A DNA stretch of 64,000 nucleotides, from NCBI RefSeq assembly GCF_000482785.1, contig NZ_AXWS01000013.1:291708-355707 (forward strand). Reading direction: 5' to 3'. Of this stretch, positions 1 to 8,059 are shown piece after piece (position 1 is the stretch's first letter; each line of letters starts with the position of its first letter). The DNA comes from Derxia gummosa DSM 723. Its GTDB lineage: Bacteria > Pseudomonadota > Gammaproteobacteria > Burkholderiales > Burkholderiaceae_E. A model generated the notes under the pieces. The model saw only the letters and a program-made list of their open reading frames with translations. It ran no database searches and was not told the origin of the DNA. The position numbers and the translations under genes are program-made.

Positions 1-447
1 CAGCGACGCCGCTGCCAACCCCAGCGCCAGCGCCCCGTAAACCCCCGCCATCGACCCCATCCGCAGCCGCTTCTCGAACCCCGGCGTGAACCGCTTAGGC
101 GTGAGCCCGTAATCGACGAAGCATGCGAGCGCCGCGACCGCCGCGCCGCCGCACAGCGCATGCACCGCGCTCCTCTCGGCGCGCTCGCCGAAGGCCTTCT
201 CGTACACTGTGCTCCAGACCATCGTCGCGCCGTGGTGGGTCGCGTAGCCGAGGGCGGTGTGCTTCACGTCGGCTTCGTCGCGCGCGGCGGCACGGTCGCC
301 CCAGTACCAGTGACTGGTCGCGTTCATCGCGGCGGGCGCGCTGCCCGATTCGCGCTTCGTGCGCCAGGAGGCGACGAGCGCCGAGGCAAGGCTGGCGAGC
401 GCTCCGGAGAGCATCGAATCGTGCAGGGCCTGGTTCCAGGTCTTCAT
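1..447 (-). CDS. Hypothetical membrane protein, 3' end outside the window
   Basis: An open frame begins with ATG at 447 and runs without a stop to base 1, so at least 149 residues are present and the C-terminus is missing. A good ribosome binding site (GAGAGGAA) precedes the ATG. The product starts MKTWNQALHDSM, has a hydrophobic N-terminal helix (about residues 12-25), a polar middle with HWYWGDR and GYATHHGATMVW, and two further hydrophobic stretches (about 92-106 and 131-149). This looks like a small inner-membrane protein of several spans. I do not recognise a characterised family. It is separated from the next leftward gene by about 215 bases in which I see nothing. Confidence 0.6.
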   Translation of the reverse strand, partial: MKTWNQALHDSMLSGALASLASALVASWRTKRESGSAPAAMNATSHWYWGDRAAARDEADVKHTALGYATHHGATMVWSTVYEKAFGERAERSAVHALCGGAAVAALACFVDYGLTPKRFTPGFEKRLRMGSMAGVYGALALGLAAASL

Positions 448-662
448 GGCGGGGTTCCTCTCGGCTGATGGCGTCAGGCATCAGGCTGGAGCCGCGCGGC
501 GCCCGGCACGCCCGGCCGGCGCGCCTGCGGCCTGTCGGCGGGCGGCGCGGGCGCTTGCGCGACAAGGCCCACACACCGCACCGCACCGTGCCGTGCCATG
601 CACGGGCGCCCGAGCCGGAACCGCGCCATCGGCAGCCCACCCGCGCCGTCAGCCGAACGCCG

Positions 663-1142
663 TCAGCCGAACACCCCGCCCGCCGGCTTCGCCACCATGA
701 GCCAGAACACCACCACCAACGCGAAGAACGCCGGAATCCCCAGCCCTACCCACACCGCCAGCCAGCGCCAGTACTCGCGCGGCAGCGGCCCGCCGGCATC
801 GGCGGCGGTCTGGGCGATGTCGCGCAGGCGGATCTGTATCCACACCACCGGCGCCCAGCACAGGAAGGCGAGTCCGTAGAGCAGCAGCGCATGCAGCACC
901 CAACCGCTCAGGATCGGAAAGCCCGCGATGTGCGCGAGCCAGAGGCCGCTGGCGATCTGCACGACGCCGCTGCTGCCAGTGAACAGCCAGTCGCCGATGA
1001 CGACGAGGCGGCCGACGCCGGCCGTGAGCTTCGCGTCGCGGGTGAGCGCGGCCATGAACATGTAGAACGCGGTGCCGATGCCGGTGCCGAACAGGATGGT
1101 CGCCGAGACGATGTGGACGACCTTGAGCGCGAAGTAGTCCAT
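663..1142 (-). CDS. DUF2269 family integral membrane protein
   Basis: This 159-residue protein has four hydrophobic segments (roughly residues 5-27, 50-72, 79-100 and 128-150) and the conserved opening of DUF2269 proteins, with LFGTGIGTAFYMF close to the N-terminus and a G-x-W-L loop in the middle. It is predicted to sit in the inner membrane; the family has no established biochemical role. GGAGCG lies upstream of the ATG. Only three bases separate it from the stop codon of the SDR-DoxX gene upstream, so the two are almost certainly co-transcribed. The DoxX-type tail of that neighbour is also a small four-helix membrane domain, which suggests a shared envelope function (inference). Confidence 0.8.
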   Translation of the reverse strand: MDYFALKVVHIVSATILFGTGIGTAFYMFMAALTRDAKLTAGVGRLVVIGDWLFTGSSGVVQIASGLWLAHIAGFPILSGWVLHALLLYGLAFLCWAPVVWIQIRLRDIAQTAADAGGPLPREYWRWLAVWVGLGIPAFFALVVVFWLMVAKPAGGVFG

Positions 1143-1145
1143 GCG

Positions 1146-2489
1146 TCAGGCGCTCCGGTCGAGCCGGTGCAGCAGCCACAGCGCGGCGAGCATCGGCAGG
1201 TTCTTGAGGATGGGGCCGTAGGGGTGGAGCCAGAACTCCGGCAGCCGCCAGGTGATGACGAGCGTGTAGCCGGCGATGAGCGCGGCCTGCGCTGCCCAGA
1301 GCCAGCGCGGCCGGCCGGGCCAGAGGCAGGCGATGCCGAAGGCGAGGTCGAGCAGCGCGGCGCCGACCAGCGCGATGACGCCGGCCTGGCCGGTGATGCC
1401 GGTGCGCGCGAGCAGGTCGAGGCTGGCCGCCACCGGGTAGAGGCCGAGCGAGACGATGGCGGTCCAGATCCACACCGCCGCGATCGCCACGCGCAGCAGC
1501 GGCAGCAGCCAGTCGAGCTGGGCGCGCAGGGCCGCAAGCGCTTGCAGGTCGGGCGAGACGAAGCTGCCGACCGGGCGCGGCGGGTGGCCGAGCAGGGCGG
1601 TGGTGGCGGCCGGGTCGGCGGTGTTGCCGCGTTCGAGCATGCCGAGGCTGGCGCTGTCGATGGGCAGGGCGTGCCAGCGGTCGCCGAGCGCGGCGATGGG
1701 GCGCATGAGCGCGGCGGGCACGGGCAGGAAGCGCGGCCGGCCGGCGATGCCGAGGGCGGCGCGCAGGCGGATGAGCCAGTCGCGCAGAGTGAGCGGCTCG
1801 GGGCCGACGAGGGGGAGCGTGAGGCTGTGCGGCGCGGCGCCGGCGACAAGGGACCGGTGCGCGGCGGCCTTCACCGCGAGCGGCAGTTCTGCCGCCCTGC
1901 CCTCGACCAGCGCCACCAGCGCCGCGACCAGATCGTCGATGTGGATGGGCTGGATGCGCTGCTCGCCCCGGCCCGGCAGCGCGGTGACGGGCGCGCCGGC
2001 CATGAGGCTGAACAGCCGCGCGCTCGCGCCGCCGGTGCCGAACACGATCGACGGCTGGACGATGGCCGAGTCGATCGGCAGCGCGCGCAGCGCCTCGTCG
2101 GCGGCGCGCTTGCTGAGGTGGTAGGCGCTGCGGGCGTCGGCATCGGCGCCGAGGGCGGAGATCTGCACGATGCGCTTCACGCCCGCGCGCGTCGCGGCCT
2201 CGAACACGGCGCGCGGCGCGGCGTCGTGCAGGGCCGCGAAGGTTTGCGAAGGCGTCTCGCGCAGGATGCCGACGGCGTTCACCACCACGTCCACGCCCGC
2301 GAGGCGCGGCAGCCAGACGGCGGGCGAGAGGTCGCGCGTGAAGTCGGCGGCGATCGTGGCCGGGCCGGCGCGGCGCGCGGTGCCGAGCACATGGTGGCCG
2401 CGCGCCGCGAGCGCCTCGGCGAGGTGGCGGCCGATGAAGCCGCGCGCGCCGAGGATGAGGACGGTGAGCGGCGGCGGCGCGGCGTTCAT
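1146..2489 (-). CDS. NAD(P)-binding SDR-family protein fused to a DoxX-like membrane domain
   Basis: A 447-residue protein in two parts. Residues 1 to about 320 form an extended SDR/NDUFA9-like Rossmann domain; the nucleotide-binding loop GARGFIGRHLAEAL lies near residue 12, followed by an acidic-to-basic switch (TARRAG) that hints at NADP binding. Residues about 330-447 hold four hydrophobic helices typical of the DoxX-like family. This architecture recurs in proteobacteria as a predicted membrane-anchored epimerase or reductase of unknown substrate. I chose the ATG at 2489 rather than one 36 bases upstream because the upstream candidate would lie inside the methyltransferase gene, whose stop is at 2494. 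The next gene starts four bases after this one ends. Confidence 0.8.
   Translation of the reverse strand: MNAAPPPLTVLILGARGFIGRHLAEALAARGHHVLGTARRAGPATIAADFTRDLSPAVWLPRLAGVDVVVNAVGILRETPSQTFAALHDAAPRAVFEAATRAGVKRIVQISALGADADARSAYHLSKRAADEALRALPIDSAIVQPSIVFGTGGASARLFSLMAGAPVTALPGRGEQRIQPIHIDDLVAALVALVEGRAAELPLAVKAAAHRSLVAGAAPHSLTLPLVGPEPLTLRDWLIRLRAALGIAGRPRFLPVPAALMRPIAALGDRWHALPIDSASLGMLERGNTADPAATTALLGHPPRPVGSFVSPDLQALAALRAQLDWLLPLLRVAIAAVWIWTAIVSLGLYPVAASLDLLARTGITGQAGVIALVGAALLDLAFGIACLWPGRPRWLWAAQAALIAGYTLVITWRLPEFWLHPYGPILKNLPMLAALWLLHRLDRSA
1533..1546. repeat. Recurrent 14-bp palindrome (first base differs)
   Basis: CGCAAGCGCTTGCA inside the SDR-DoxX gene; the inner 12 bases are a perfect palindrome. 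Confidence 0.55.
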
Positions 2490-2493
2490 GGCG

Positions 2494-3111
2494 TCAGCGC
2501 CTGACGAGCCGCGCGGCCAGTTCATGCCCCGCGCTCAGGTTGGGATGCGGCACGCGCGCATACGGCGGCTTCGGCCAGTCCCACACCGTCTCCGGCAGCA
2601 GCGCGCGCATGCCGTTGATGTCGCAGTGGTAGGGCGGGCCTTCGATGAGCCCTTCGTCCATCGCGCCGGGGCGCGGCATCTGCATGAACAGCGCGAACAG
2701 TTCGCCGCCGGGGCGCAGCCATTGCGCGAGCCGCGCGGTGTAGGCGGTCCAGTGCTCGGGGTGGAGGGCGCAGAGGCAGGTCTGTTCGTAGATGGCGTCG
2801 AAGGGCGCGGTGGGCGTGTAGGCGAGCACGTCGGCCTGCACGACGCTGGCGTCCAGCCCTTCGGCGGCGAGGCGGGCGCGCGTGGTTTCGACGGCGGCGG
2901 CGGTGTAGTCGATGCCGGTCACGTCAAAGCCTCGGCGCGCGAGTTCGGCCACTTCCCAGCCCTTGCCGCAGCCGGGCACGGCGACGCGGCAGGGCTTGAG
3001 CGCGCCGCCGTCGAGCCAGGCGAGCAGTTGCGGGCTCGGGCCGCCCCGGTCCCAGCCGGTCTGCCGGGTGTCGAAGCGTTGCTGCCAGAAATCGGGCGTG
3101 GGGCCGGCCAT
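2494..3111 (-). CDS. TPMT-family SAM-dependent methyltransferase
   Basis: A 205-residue cytoplasmic class I methyltransferase of the thiopurine-S-methyltransferase type. It opens with DFWQQRFDTRQTGWDRG, the TPMT-like N-terminus. The SAM-binding motif I is VPGCGKGWEVAELARRG (about residues 45-61), followed by the acidic GIDYT, QADVL, and a YEQTCLCAL segment typical of the family, then LRPGGELFALF. Bacterial members methylate small thiol, selenium or tellurium compounds; the substrate here cannot be read from sequence. AGGACA precedes the start codon. The gene leads a leftward operon with the SDR-DoxX and DUF2269 genes. Confidence 0.85.
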   Translation of the reverse strand: MAGPTPDFWQQRFDTRQTGWDRGGPSPQLLAWLDGGALKPCRVAVPGCGKGWEVAELARRGFDVTGIDYTAAAVETTRARLAAEGLDASVVQADVLAYTPTAPFDAIYEQTCLCALHPEHWTAYTARLAQWLRPGGELFALFMQMPRPGAMDEGLIEGPPYHCDINGMRALLPETVWDWPKPPYARVPHPNLSAGHELAARLVRR

Positions 3112-3162
3112 CGTGCTTGTCCTGTGGGTGGGTGAAGCCGCGATGTTGCACCGCTGCCGGCG

Positions 3163-3582
3163 CTAGTCACCCATCAGATGCAACACGACCTGTCGCCGGT
3201 GCGGCGCATGCCGGTGCTCGAACACGTACACGCCCTGCCATGTCCCGAGCACGAGCGCCCCGCCGATCAGCGGCACCGACAGCTGCGTGGCCGTCAGCGC
3301 GCACCGCACATGCGCCGGCATGTCGTCGGGGCCTTCGCTGCGGTGGATGAACAGCGGGTCGCCGTCGGGCACGAGGCGGTCGAGAAACGCTTCTAGGTCG
3401 GTCTGCACGTCGGGGTCGGCGTTCTCCTGGATCAGTAGGCTGGCCGAGGTGTGGCGGATGAAGACGGTGAGCAGGCCGTCGCGCGCGCCGGTGCCGCGCA
3501 ACCAGGGGCGGATGGCGTCGGTGATCTCGGTCAGGCCCCGGCCGCGCGTGCGGATGTCGAGGGTGGTGTGCCATTGGCGCAT
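3163..3582 (-). CDS. YjbQ family protein (UPF0047)
   Basis: A 139-residue protein of the YjbQ/UPF0047 family, small beta-rich cytoplasmic proteins with reported secondary thiamine-phosphate synthase activity. Family hallmarks visible here are FIRHTSASLLIQENADP near residue 41, HRSEGPDDMPAHVR near residue 82, and the closing GTWQGVYVFEHR-x-APHRR. The ATG at 3582 is preferred over an in-frame codon at 3666 because it gives the family's usual length and N-terminus (MRQWHTTLDI) and has GCGAGAGA upstream. The AraC gene to its right is divergent, leaving a 232-base intergenic region. Confidence 0.9.
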   Translation of the reverse strand: MRQWHTTLDIRTRGRGLTEITDAIRPWLRGTGARDGLLTVFIRHTSASLLIQENADPDVQTDLEAFLDRLVPDGDPLFIHRSEGPDDMPAHVRCALTATQLSVPLIGGALVLGTWQGVYVFEHRHAPHRRQVVLHLMGD

Positions 3583-3814
3583 GCGTGTCTCTCGCTGAAG
3601 GGGTTGCCGGCGGGCGCGAATTGTCGCAAGGCGGGCGCGGTCGCCGCGGGTCCGACCGCCGGGCACGAATTTGTGACGCGGCGACGGCGCGAGGACCGGG
3701 CCGTATCAGAATCCGTCGGGGCTTGCGCGCCGGCATCCGTCATTGCACGGTCCGGCGCGATCCCGGACCGGGCGCATCCCGACGCCCGGCCGCACATGGC
3801 GCACTGGAGTTCCG

Positions 3815-4762
3815 ATGACGATCGTGTCAGCACTTCCCCGAGGCGCCTCGGCGCCGCCCTCCCCATCGCGGCCGGTGGCCGGCGCCACCGACACGCTCGG
3901 CTGCCAGGCCTCGCGGCTCGCGCGCAGCCAGGAACTCGCGCTCGACGGCATGCGGCTCTATCGCAAGTCGGCCGGGCCGGAGCATCTCGATGTGGTCGAG
4001 ACCGCGCCGTCCTCGCGCGGGATGCTGCTCGGCGTGTCGCTCGCGGGCGGGCATCGGCGCCGCATCCTCCAGTCGCATCGCGCGACGGCGGTGGACTTCG
4101 AGCGCGGCTCGATCTATCTGCGCGATTTCGGCGAGCGCTACCGCGCCGACATGAAGACGCCTTTCGACTTCCTGCTGCTGGAGCTGCCGCAGGCGCACTG
4201 GGCGCGCGCCGCCGAGGAGGCGGGCGGGCCGCCGGGCGCCTCGCCGGGCTGGGTCGCGGGGGTGCGCGACGAGGTGCTAGAGCATCTGGCGCTCGCGCTG
4301 CTGCCAGCGCTTGCAAGGCCGACACCGGCGACGCGGCTGTACGCCGAGCAGGTCGCGGTGGCCATGACGACGCACATCGTGCAGCGCCACGTCGGCGGCA
4401 TGCACGCCACCTCGCGCACGCGGCGAATGCTGTCGCGCGGGCAGGAGCGGCGCGCGAAGGACATGCTGCGCGGCAGCCTCGACGGCAGCATCACGATCGC
4501 CGCGATCGCCGAGGCCTGCGAGCTGTCGCGCAGCTATTTCATCGCGGCCTTCCGCCAGACCACGGGGCTGACGCCCTACCAGTGGCTGCTCGCCCAGCGC
4601 GTCGCGCACGCGCAGACGCTGCTCGGCAATTCGGACCTGCCGCTCGCCGACATCGCGGCGGCCTGCGGCTTTGCCGACCAGAGCCATCTCACGCGGGTGT
4701 TCACCCAGCATGTGGGGCTGCCGCCGGGGCGGTGGCGGCGGGAGGCGGTGCTGGGGCGGTGA
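3815..4762 (+). CDS. AraC-family transcriptional regulator
   Basis: A 315-residue DNA-binding regulator. The last 100 residues hold the two helix-turn-helix motifs of AraC/XylS proteins: IAAIAEACELSRSYFIAAFR with TTGLTPYQWLLAQRV, then LADIAAACGFADQSHLTRVF and the closing GLPPGRWRR. The first 200 residues are a weakly conserved sensor region of unknown ligand. The ATG at 3815 is supported by GGAG eight bases upstream; a longer frame from 3743 lacks one. It converges on hipA. Its targets cannot be inferred beyond the divergent YjbQ gene. A degenerate copy of the recurrent palindrome lies inside it at 4302-4315. Confidence 0.85.
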   Translation: MTIVSALPRGASAPPSPSRPVAGATDTLGCQASRLARSQELALDGMRLYRKSAGPEHLDVVETAPSSRGMLLGVSLAGGHRRRILQSHRATAVDFERGSIYLRDFGERYRADMKTPFDFLLLELPQAHWARAAEEAGGPPGASPGWVAGVRDEVLEHLALALLPALARPTPATRLYAEQVAVAMTTHIVQRHVGGMHATSRTRRMLSRGQERRAKDMLRGSLDGSITIAAIAEACELSRSYFIAAFRQTTGLTPYQWLLAQRVAHAQTLLGNSDLPLADIAAACGFADQSHLTRVFTQHVGLPPGRWRREAVLGR

Positions 4763-4799
4763 GGCGGGCGGGCGTGCCCCGCCGAAAAACCCGACCGCC

Positions 4800-6140
4800 T
4801 CACGGCTTCCCGAGCAGCGGCGACCGCCCGATCCTCTCCGTCTCCGCCTTCAATTTCTCCGGCGCCGAGAAGCCCTCGAACGCCTCCCCCGCCCGCCACT
4901 CGCCGACCGCGTACACGCGCCGGTCGCGCAGACCGTTCACACCTTCGGCCCAGGCCAGCAGCATCCGCTTGCCGATGTCGCGAAAGCCCTCGTGCGTCGC
5001 CATCGCCGCGCGCACGGCCAGCCCGGTGTCGGCCACGGCGTCGCTGATCGCCTCGACCAGCAGCGCCTGCTCGCGCGGCGCGATGCCGAAGCCGGCGGCG
5101 ATGAAGGCTTGCAGCTGGCGGCCCGGCGTCCAGGTCTTCCGGCCCATGAACTCGATGGCCGGCGGGTTGTGCTGGAAGCCGGCGTACACGCTCGTGCTCA
5201 GCAGGTCGTAGGCCGGCGACAGCCGCGCGTCGGCGCGGCCGGTGTAGACGAGCGCGAGGTTCTTCGCATGGCAGTCGGCGTTGCGCAGCGCGTAGGTGAG
5301 GAGCAGCAGCGCCGCGAGCCGGCGGAAGCTGTCGAGCCTCAGCTCGCCCGGCACGTGATGGCGCACCGCACGCGCGATGCGCTCCCAGGTCGTCTCGTAC
5401 TTGGCGGCCGGGCGCAGCCCGAGCAGCGCGCAGAAGTCCTCCATGCCGAGATGCGGCTGACCGGCCTCGTCCACGTCGAAGCGGTGCACGACCAGCGCCT
5501 GACCGTCGTCCGACACCTCGGTGCGCGCAGTCGGCACCACCTTCGCCGCCACCTGCATGCACAGATGCTCGTTGAGCGCGACGAAGGGCAGCTGCCGGCT
5601 CGATCCCTTGATGATGTGGCGCCGAGTGATGACGCTCGCCTTGCGGTGCCCGCCGATGAGCGGCGCGGCGGGCGCGGCCTCCTCGGCCTCGTCGAGGAAC
5701 TTGGGCACCACGCCCGACACGCCGCTCGTCGCATGCCGCCTGACCAACTCGGCGAAGGCGGCCTCGGAGTTGTCGCCGCGCAGCAGATCGGCAACCTCGA
5801 CCGGGCTGGCCGGCTGATCGAGCGTCGCGCCCGGCGGCGCCACCCGCACCCGCCCGACCATGTTGCGGCCGATGACCGTGAGCAACGCCAGCGGGCTCGC
5901 GCCGATGTGCGGCCCGAACTGCTCCTGCAAGACCTGGAGCAGATAGCCCTCGGGCAGGTTCATCTGGAGCACGGGCGGCAACTGGTCGTCCCACACCCAG
6001 GATTCGGTGCGCACCGGCATCGTGAGCGACACGAAATCGTCGGGCGCGGTGCCCGCGTGATAGCCGAGCACGCTGCGGAAGTCGCCCGCCGATTCGAGCA
6101 CCGCGACCTCGCGGCCGAGCACATGCACGGCGAGCTTCAT
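4800..6140 (-). CDS. hipA: HipA-family serine/threonine kinase toxin
   Basis: A 446-residue kinase toxin of a type II toxin-antitoxin pair. In characterised members HipA phosphorylates glutamyl-tRNA synthetase and drives growth arrest and persistence. Visible kinase elements: the SGVSGVVPK loop (residues 139-147) that holds the autophosphorylated serine in E. coli HipA, the ATP-anchoring lysine in HIIKG (about K178), the catalytic motif N287-x-D289-x-H291-x-K293-N294, and the metal-binding aspartate in YDLLST (D312). All key residues are present, so the toxin looks active. Its ATG overlaps the hipB stop by four bases (ATGA), giving translational coupling with the antitoxin made first. Confidence 0.92.
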   Translation of the reverse strand: MKLAVHVLGREVAVLESAGDFRSVLGYHAGTAPDDFVSLTMPVRTESWVWDDQLPPVLQMNLPEGYLLQVLQEQFGPHIGASPLALLTVIGRNMVGRVRVAPPGATLDQPASPVEVADLLRGDNSEAAFAELVRRHATSGVSGVVPKFLDEAEEAAPAAPLIGGHRKASVITRRHIIKGSSRQLPFVALNEHLCMQVAAKVVPTARTEVSDDGQALVVHRFDVDEAGQPHLGMEDFCALLGLRPAAKYETTWERIARAVRHHVPGELRLDSFRRLAALLLLTYALRNADCHAKNLALVYTGRADARLSPAYDLLSTSVYAGFQHNPPAIEFMGRKTWTPGRQLQAFIAAGFGIAPREQALLVEAISDAVADTGLAVRAAMATHEGFRDIGKRMLLAWAEGVNGLRDRRVYAVGEWRAGEAFEGFSAPEKLKAETERIGRSPLLGKP

Positions 6141-6391
6141 GAGGCGTTGCGCTCGCGGCGCAGTTCGTCGAGCGTGCCGGCCTGGCCGCTCGGCGTGATG
6201 TCGAGTTCGAGGCCGAGCACCGCCAGCACCGCGAGCAGCTTGCGCGCGCCGAATTCGGCGCCGCGCCCGCGCTCGAAGCGCGACAGCGATTCGGCCGTGA
6301 TGCCGGCCAGTTCGGCCACGGCCTGCTGCCGCAGGCCGCGCGCCTTGCGATGCGCGGCGACGGCTTCGCCGAGTTCATGAAGGGTTTGCAT
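6137..6391 (-). CDS. hipB: HipB-family XRE antitoxin and autorepressor
   Basis: An 84-residue helix-turn-helix protein. The Cro/C1-type HTH covers about residues 8-62: LGEAVAAHRKARGLRQQAVAEL, then AGITAESLSRFERGRG. The short tail (TLDELRRERNAS) is where HipB proteins contact the toxin. The ATG at 6391 is chosen over a longer frame because it gives the normal HipB length and an operator palindrome ends exactly there, so the longer frame would have to read through the operator. HipB neutralises HipA and represses its own operon. Confidence 0.9.
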   Translation of the reverse strand: MQTLHELGEAVAAHRKARGLRQQAVAELAGITAESLSRFERGRGAEFGARKLLAVLAVLGLELDITPSGQAGTLDELRRERNAS

Positions 6392-6448
6392 CTTGATATT
6401 TGTATCAAGAATCTGGCTTTTTACGCCAGAACTTGATGCAAATATCAA
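6391..6448. promoter_or_regulatory. Paired HipB operator, TTGAT-N6-ATCAA twice
   Basis: Two inverted repeats with the same design lie upstream of hipB: TTGATATTTGTATCAA at 6393-6408 (the palindrome extends to 8-bp arms at 6391-6410) and TTGATGCAAATATCAA at 6433-6448. Their centres are 40 bases apart, about four helical turns, so two dimers would sit on the same DNA face. The first overlaps the hipB start codon. This matches the repeated-operator arrangement known for HipBA autoregulation. The region also lies upstream of the divergent lipoprotein gene. Confidence 0.75.
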
Positions 6449-6486
6449 TTTTCTTCGGTGCCACGCTTCCGGCGCATCATTGCCGC

Positions 6487-7086
6487 ATGCCCGCCACCTT
6501 CCGCCTGCCGATCAGGCCCGCCTGCCCGGGCGCCCTGCTCGCCGCGCTCATCCTCACTGCCTGCACCCACGCACGCGACATCCGCCCGATCGACCTGCCG
6601 CTGGCCGCCACCGTCATCGAGGTGCGCGACGAGCGTCCGGCGCGGCGGAACCGACCCGAGGGCAAGCCGGTGCGCGTCGGCCACGACACCAACGGCTTCG
6701 GCGAATCGGTCGATCCGAGCTTCATCCTCGCGGGCCGCATCGAAGACGTCGTGCGCGATCACGCGCTGGCCGCGCTCGCGGCGCGCGCCGCCGGCATGCC
6801 GGCGGATACCCGGTTCGAACTGGGCGTGCGGACCTTCCACGCCGAGGTGCGCGACCGCTGGCCGGGCAAGGTGATCGTCGCCGAACTCGATCTCGCGGTG
6901 CGGCTCGCGGGCGCCGGCCGTCCACCGGTCGATTGCCGCATCACGCTCGCGCGTACCGGCGCGGCCTTCATGAACTGGCGCGGCACCACCGGCTACGAGG
7001 ACCGCGTCGCCGCCGCGCTCGCCGCCCTCCTCGACGAAGGACTCGCGCAACTGCCGGACGACACCGGCCCGGGCGGCTGCCACTGA
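6487..7086 (+). CDS. Predicted lipoprotein
   Basis: A 199-residue exported protein. The N-terminus has basic residues, a hydrophobic core and a lipobox LTAC (cysteine at about residue 23), so it is expected to be lipidated and anchored in the envelope. The body has alternating strands and ends without a membrane segment. The layout (TVIEVRDER early, a repeated beta-alpha pattern later) is reminiscent of YajG-type lipoproteins, but the resemblance is weak and I assign no function. The ATG at 6487 starts exactly at the signal peptide; an in-frame start at 6400 would add a non-signal extension. It is divergent from hipBA. Confidence 0.7.
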   Translation: MPATFRLPIRPACPGALLAALILTACTHARDIRPIDLPLAATVIEVRDERPARRNRPEGKPVRVGHDTNGFGESVDPSFILAGRIEDVVRDHALAALAARAAGMPADTRFELGVRTFHAEVRDRWPGKVIVAELDLAVRLAGAGRPPVDCRITLARTGAAFMNWRGTTGYEDRVAAALAALLDEGLAQLPDDTGPGGCH

Positions 7087-7133
7087 CGGCAGGCCGCGAG
7101 CATCCGGGCCAGCCCGCCGGCCTTCCACGACGG

Positions 7134-7958
7134 TCAGCCCAACCCGCCCACAAACGCCATCAGATCCGCATTGAGCCGATCCTTGTCGTTCCACGCCGTC
7201 GCATGCTGCGCGCCCTCGTACACGATGAGCTTCGCGCCCGCGATCATCTTCGCCGCCAGCCGCCCGGTCGGCTCCAGCGGCACGATCTGGTCATCGTCGC
7301 CGTGGATAACGAGCGTCGGCACGTCGATGCGCGCCATGTCGGGCCGGAAGTCAGTCTCGCTGAAGGCGGTCACGCAATCGATCGTCCCCTTGATCGACGC
7401 CTGCATCGCGATGCCGAAGGTCTGCTTCAGCACACCCTGCGACACGCTGATGTGCTCGCGGTTCGTGCCGTAGAAGATGGCCGCGAAGTCGTCGAGAAAC
7501 TGCGCGCGATCGGCCGCGAGCCCCGCGCGGATGCCGTCGAACACCGCCTTGTCCGGCCCGTCATGGTCGGCCGTCTTCATGAACATCGGCGTGACGGCGC
7601 TCACGAGCGCGAGGCCGCGCACGCGCGACGAGCCTTCGCGCGCGAGGTAGCGCACCACATCGCCGCCGCCCATCGAGAAGCCGACGAGCACCACGTCGCG
7701 CAGGTCGAGCGCCTCGATCAGCTCGCCGATGTCGTCGGCGAAGGTGTCGTAGTCGTAGCCGTTCCAGGGCTGGCTCGACCGGCCGAAGCCGCGCCGGTCG
7801 AAGGCGATCACGCGCCAGCCGCGCTCCGCGAAATGCAGCATCTGCGCATCCCACATGTCGGCATTCAGCGGCCAGCCGTGGCTGAACAGGATCGGGCGGC
7901 CACGGCCCCAGTCCTTGTAGTACAGCTCGGTGCCGTCGCGCAGGGTCAGCATGGTCAT
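7134..7958 (-). CDS. Alpha/beta hydrolase, non-haem haloperoxidase or esterase type
   Basis: A 274-residue cytoplasmic alpha/beta hydrolase. The oxyanion strand carries FSHGWPLNADMW, the nucleophile elbow is VGFSMGGGDV (serine at about residue 98), the acid is in VIHGDDDQIVP and the catalytic histidine in EGAQHATAW. Opening with LRDGTELYYKDWG, it fits the chloroperoxidase/arylesterase-like group common in Burkholderiales. The substrate is unknown. The ATG at 7958 has GGAGAA upstream. It follows the MFS gene by 101 bases on the same strand and may be the last gene of that operon. Confidence 0.85.
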   Translation of the reverse strand: MTMLTLRDGTELYYKDWGRGRPILFSHGWPLNADMWDAQMLHFAERGWRVIAFDRRGFGRSSQPWNGYDYDTFADDIGELIEALDLRDVVLVGFSMGGGDVVRYLAREGSSRVRGLALVSAVTPMFMKTADHDGPDKAVFDGIRAGLAADRAQFLDDFAAIFYGTNREHISVSQGVLKQTFGIAMQASIKGTIDCVTAFSETDFRPDMARIDVPTLVIHGDDDQIVPLEPTGRLAAKMIAGAKLIVYEGAQHATAWNDKDRLNADLMAFVGGLG

Positions 7959-8059
7959 GGCGTTCTCCGGTGGAGTGGAAGGAGGCCGCCGCGCGGGCGG
8001 CCGATGCGGGCGCCGGCCGCGCCCGATGCGCCGCCCGCCGACCCGCGAACTGGCGCGCC

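Noticed and set aside
123-2504. A 793-codon open frame on the plus strand opposite the SDR-DoxX genes
   Set aside because: Arg/Ala/Gly-rich shadow of the G+C-rich coding strand; no domain, and the opposite strand encodes recognisable proteins throughout.
4671-6380. A long plus-strand frame opposite hipA
   Set aside because: Low-complexity Arg/His/Ala translation typical of antisense frames; the minus strand carries all HipA kinase motifs.
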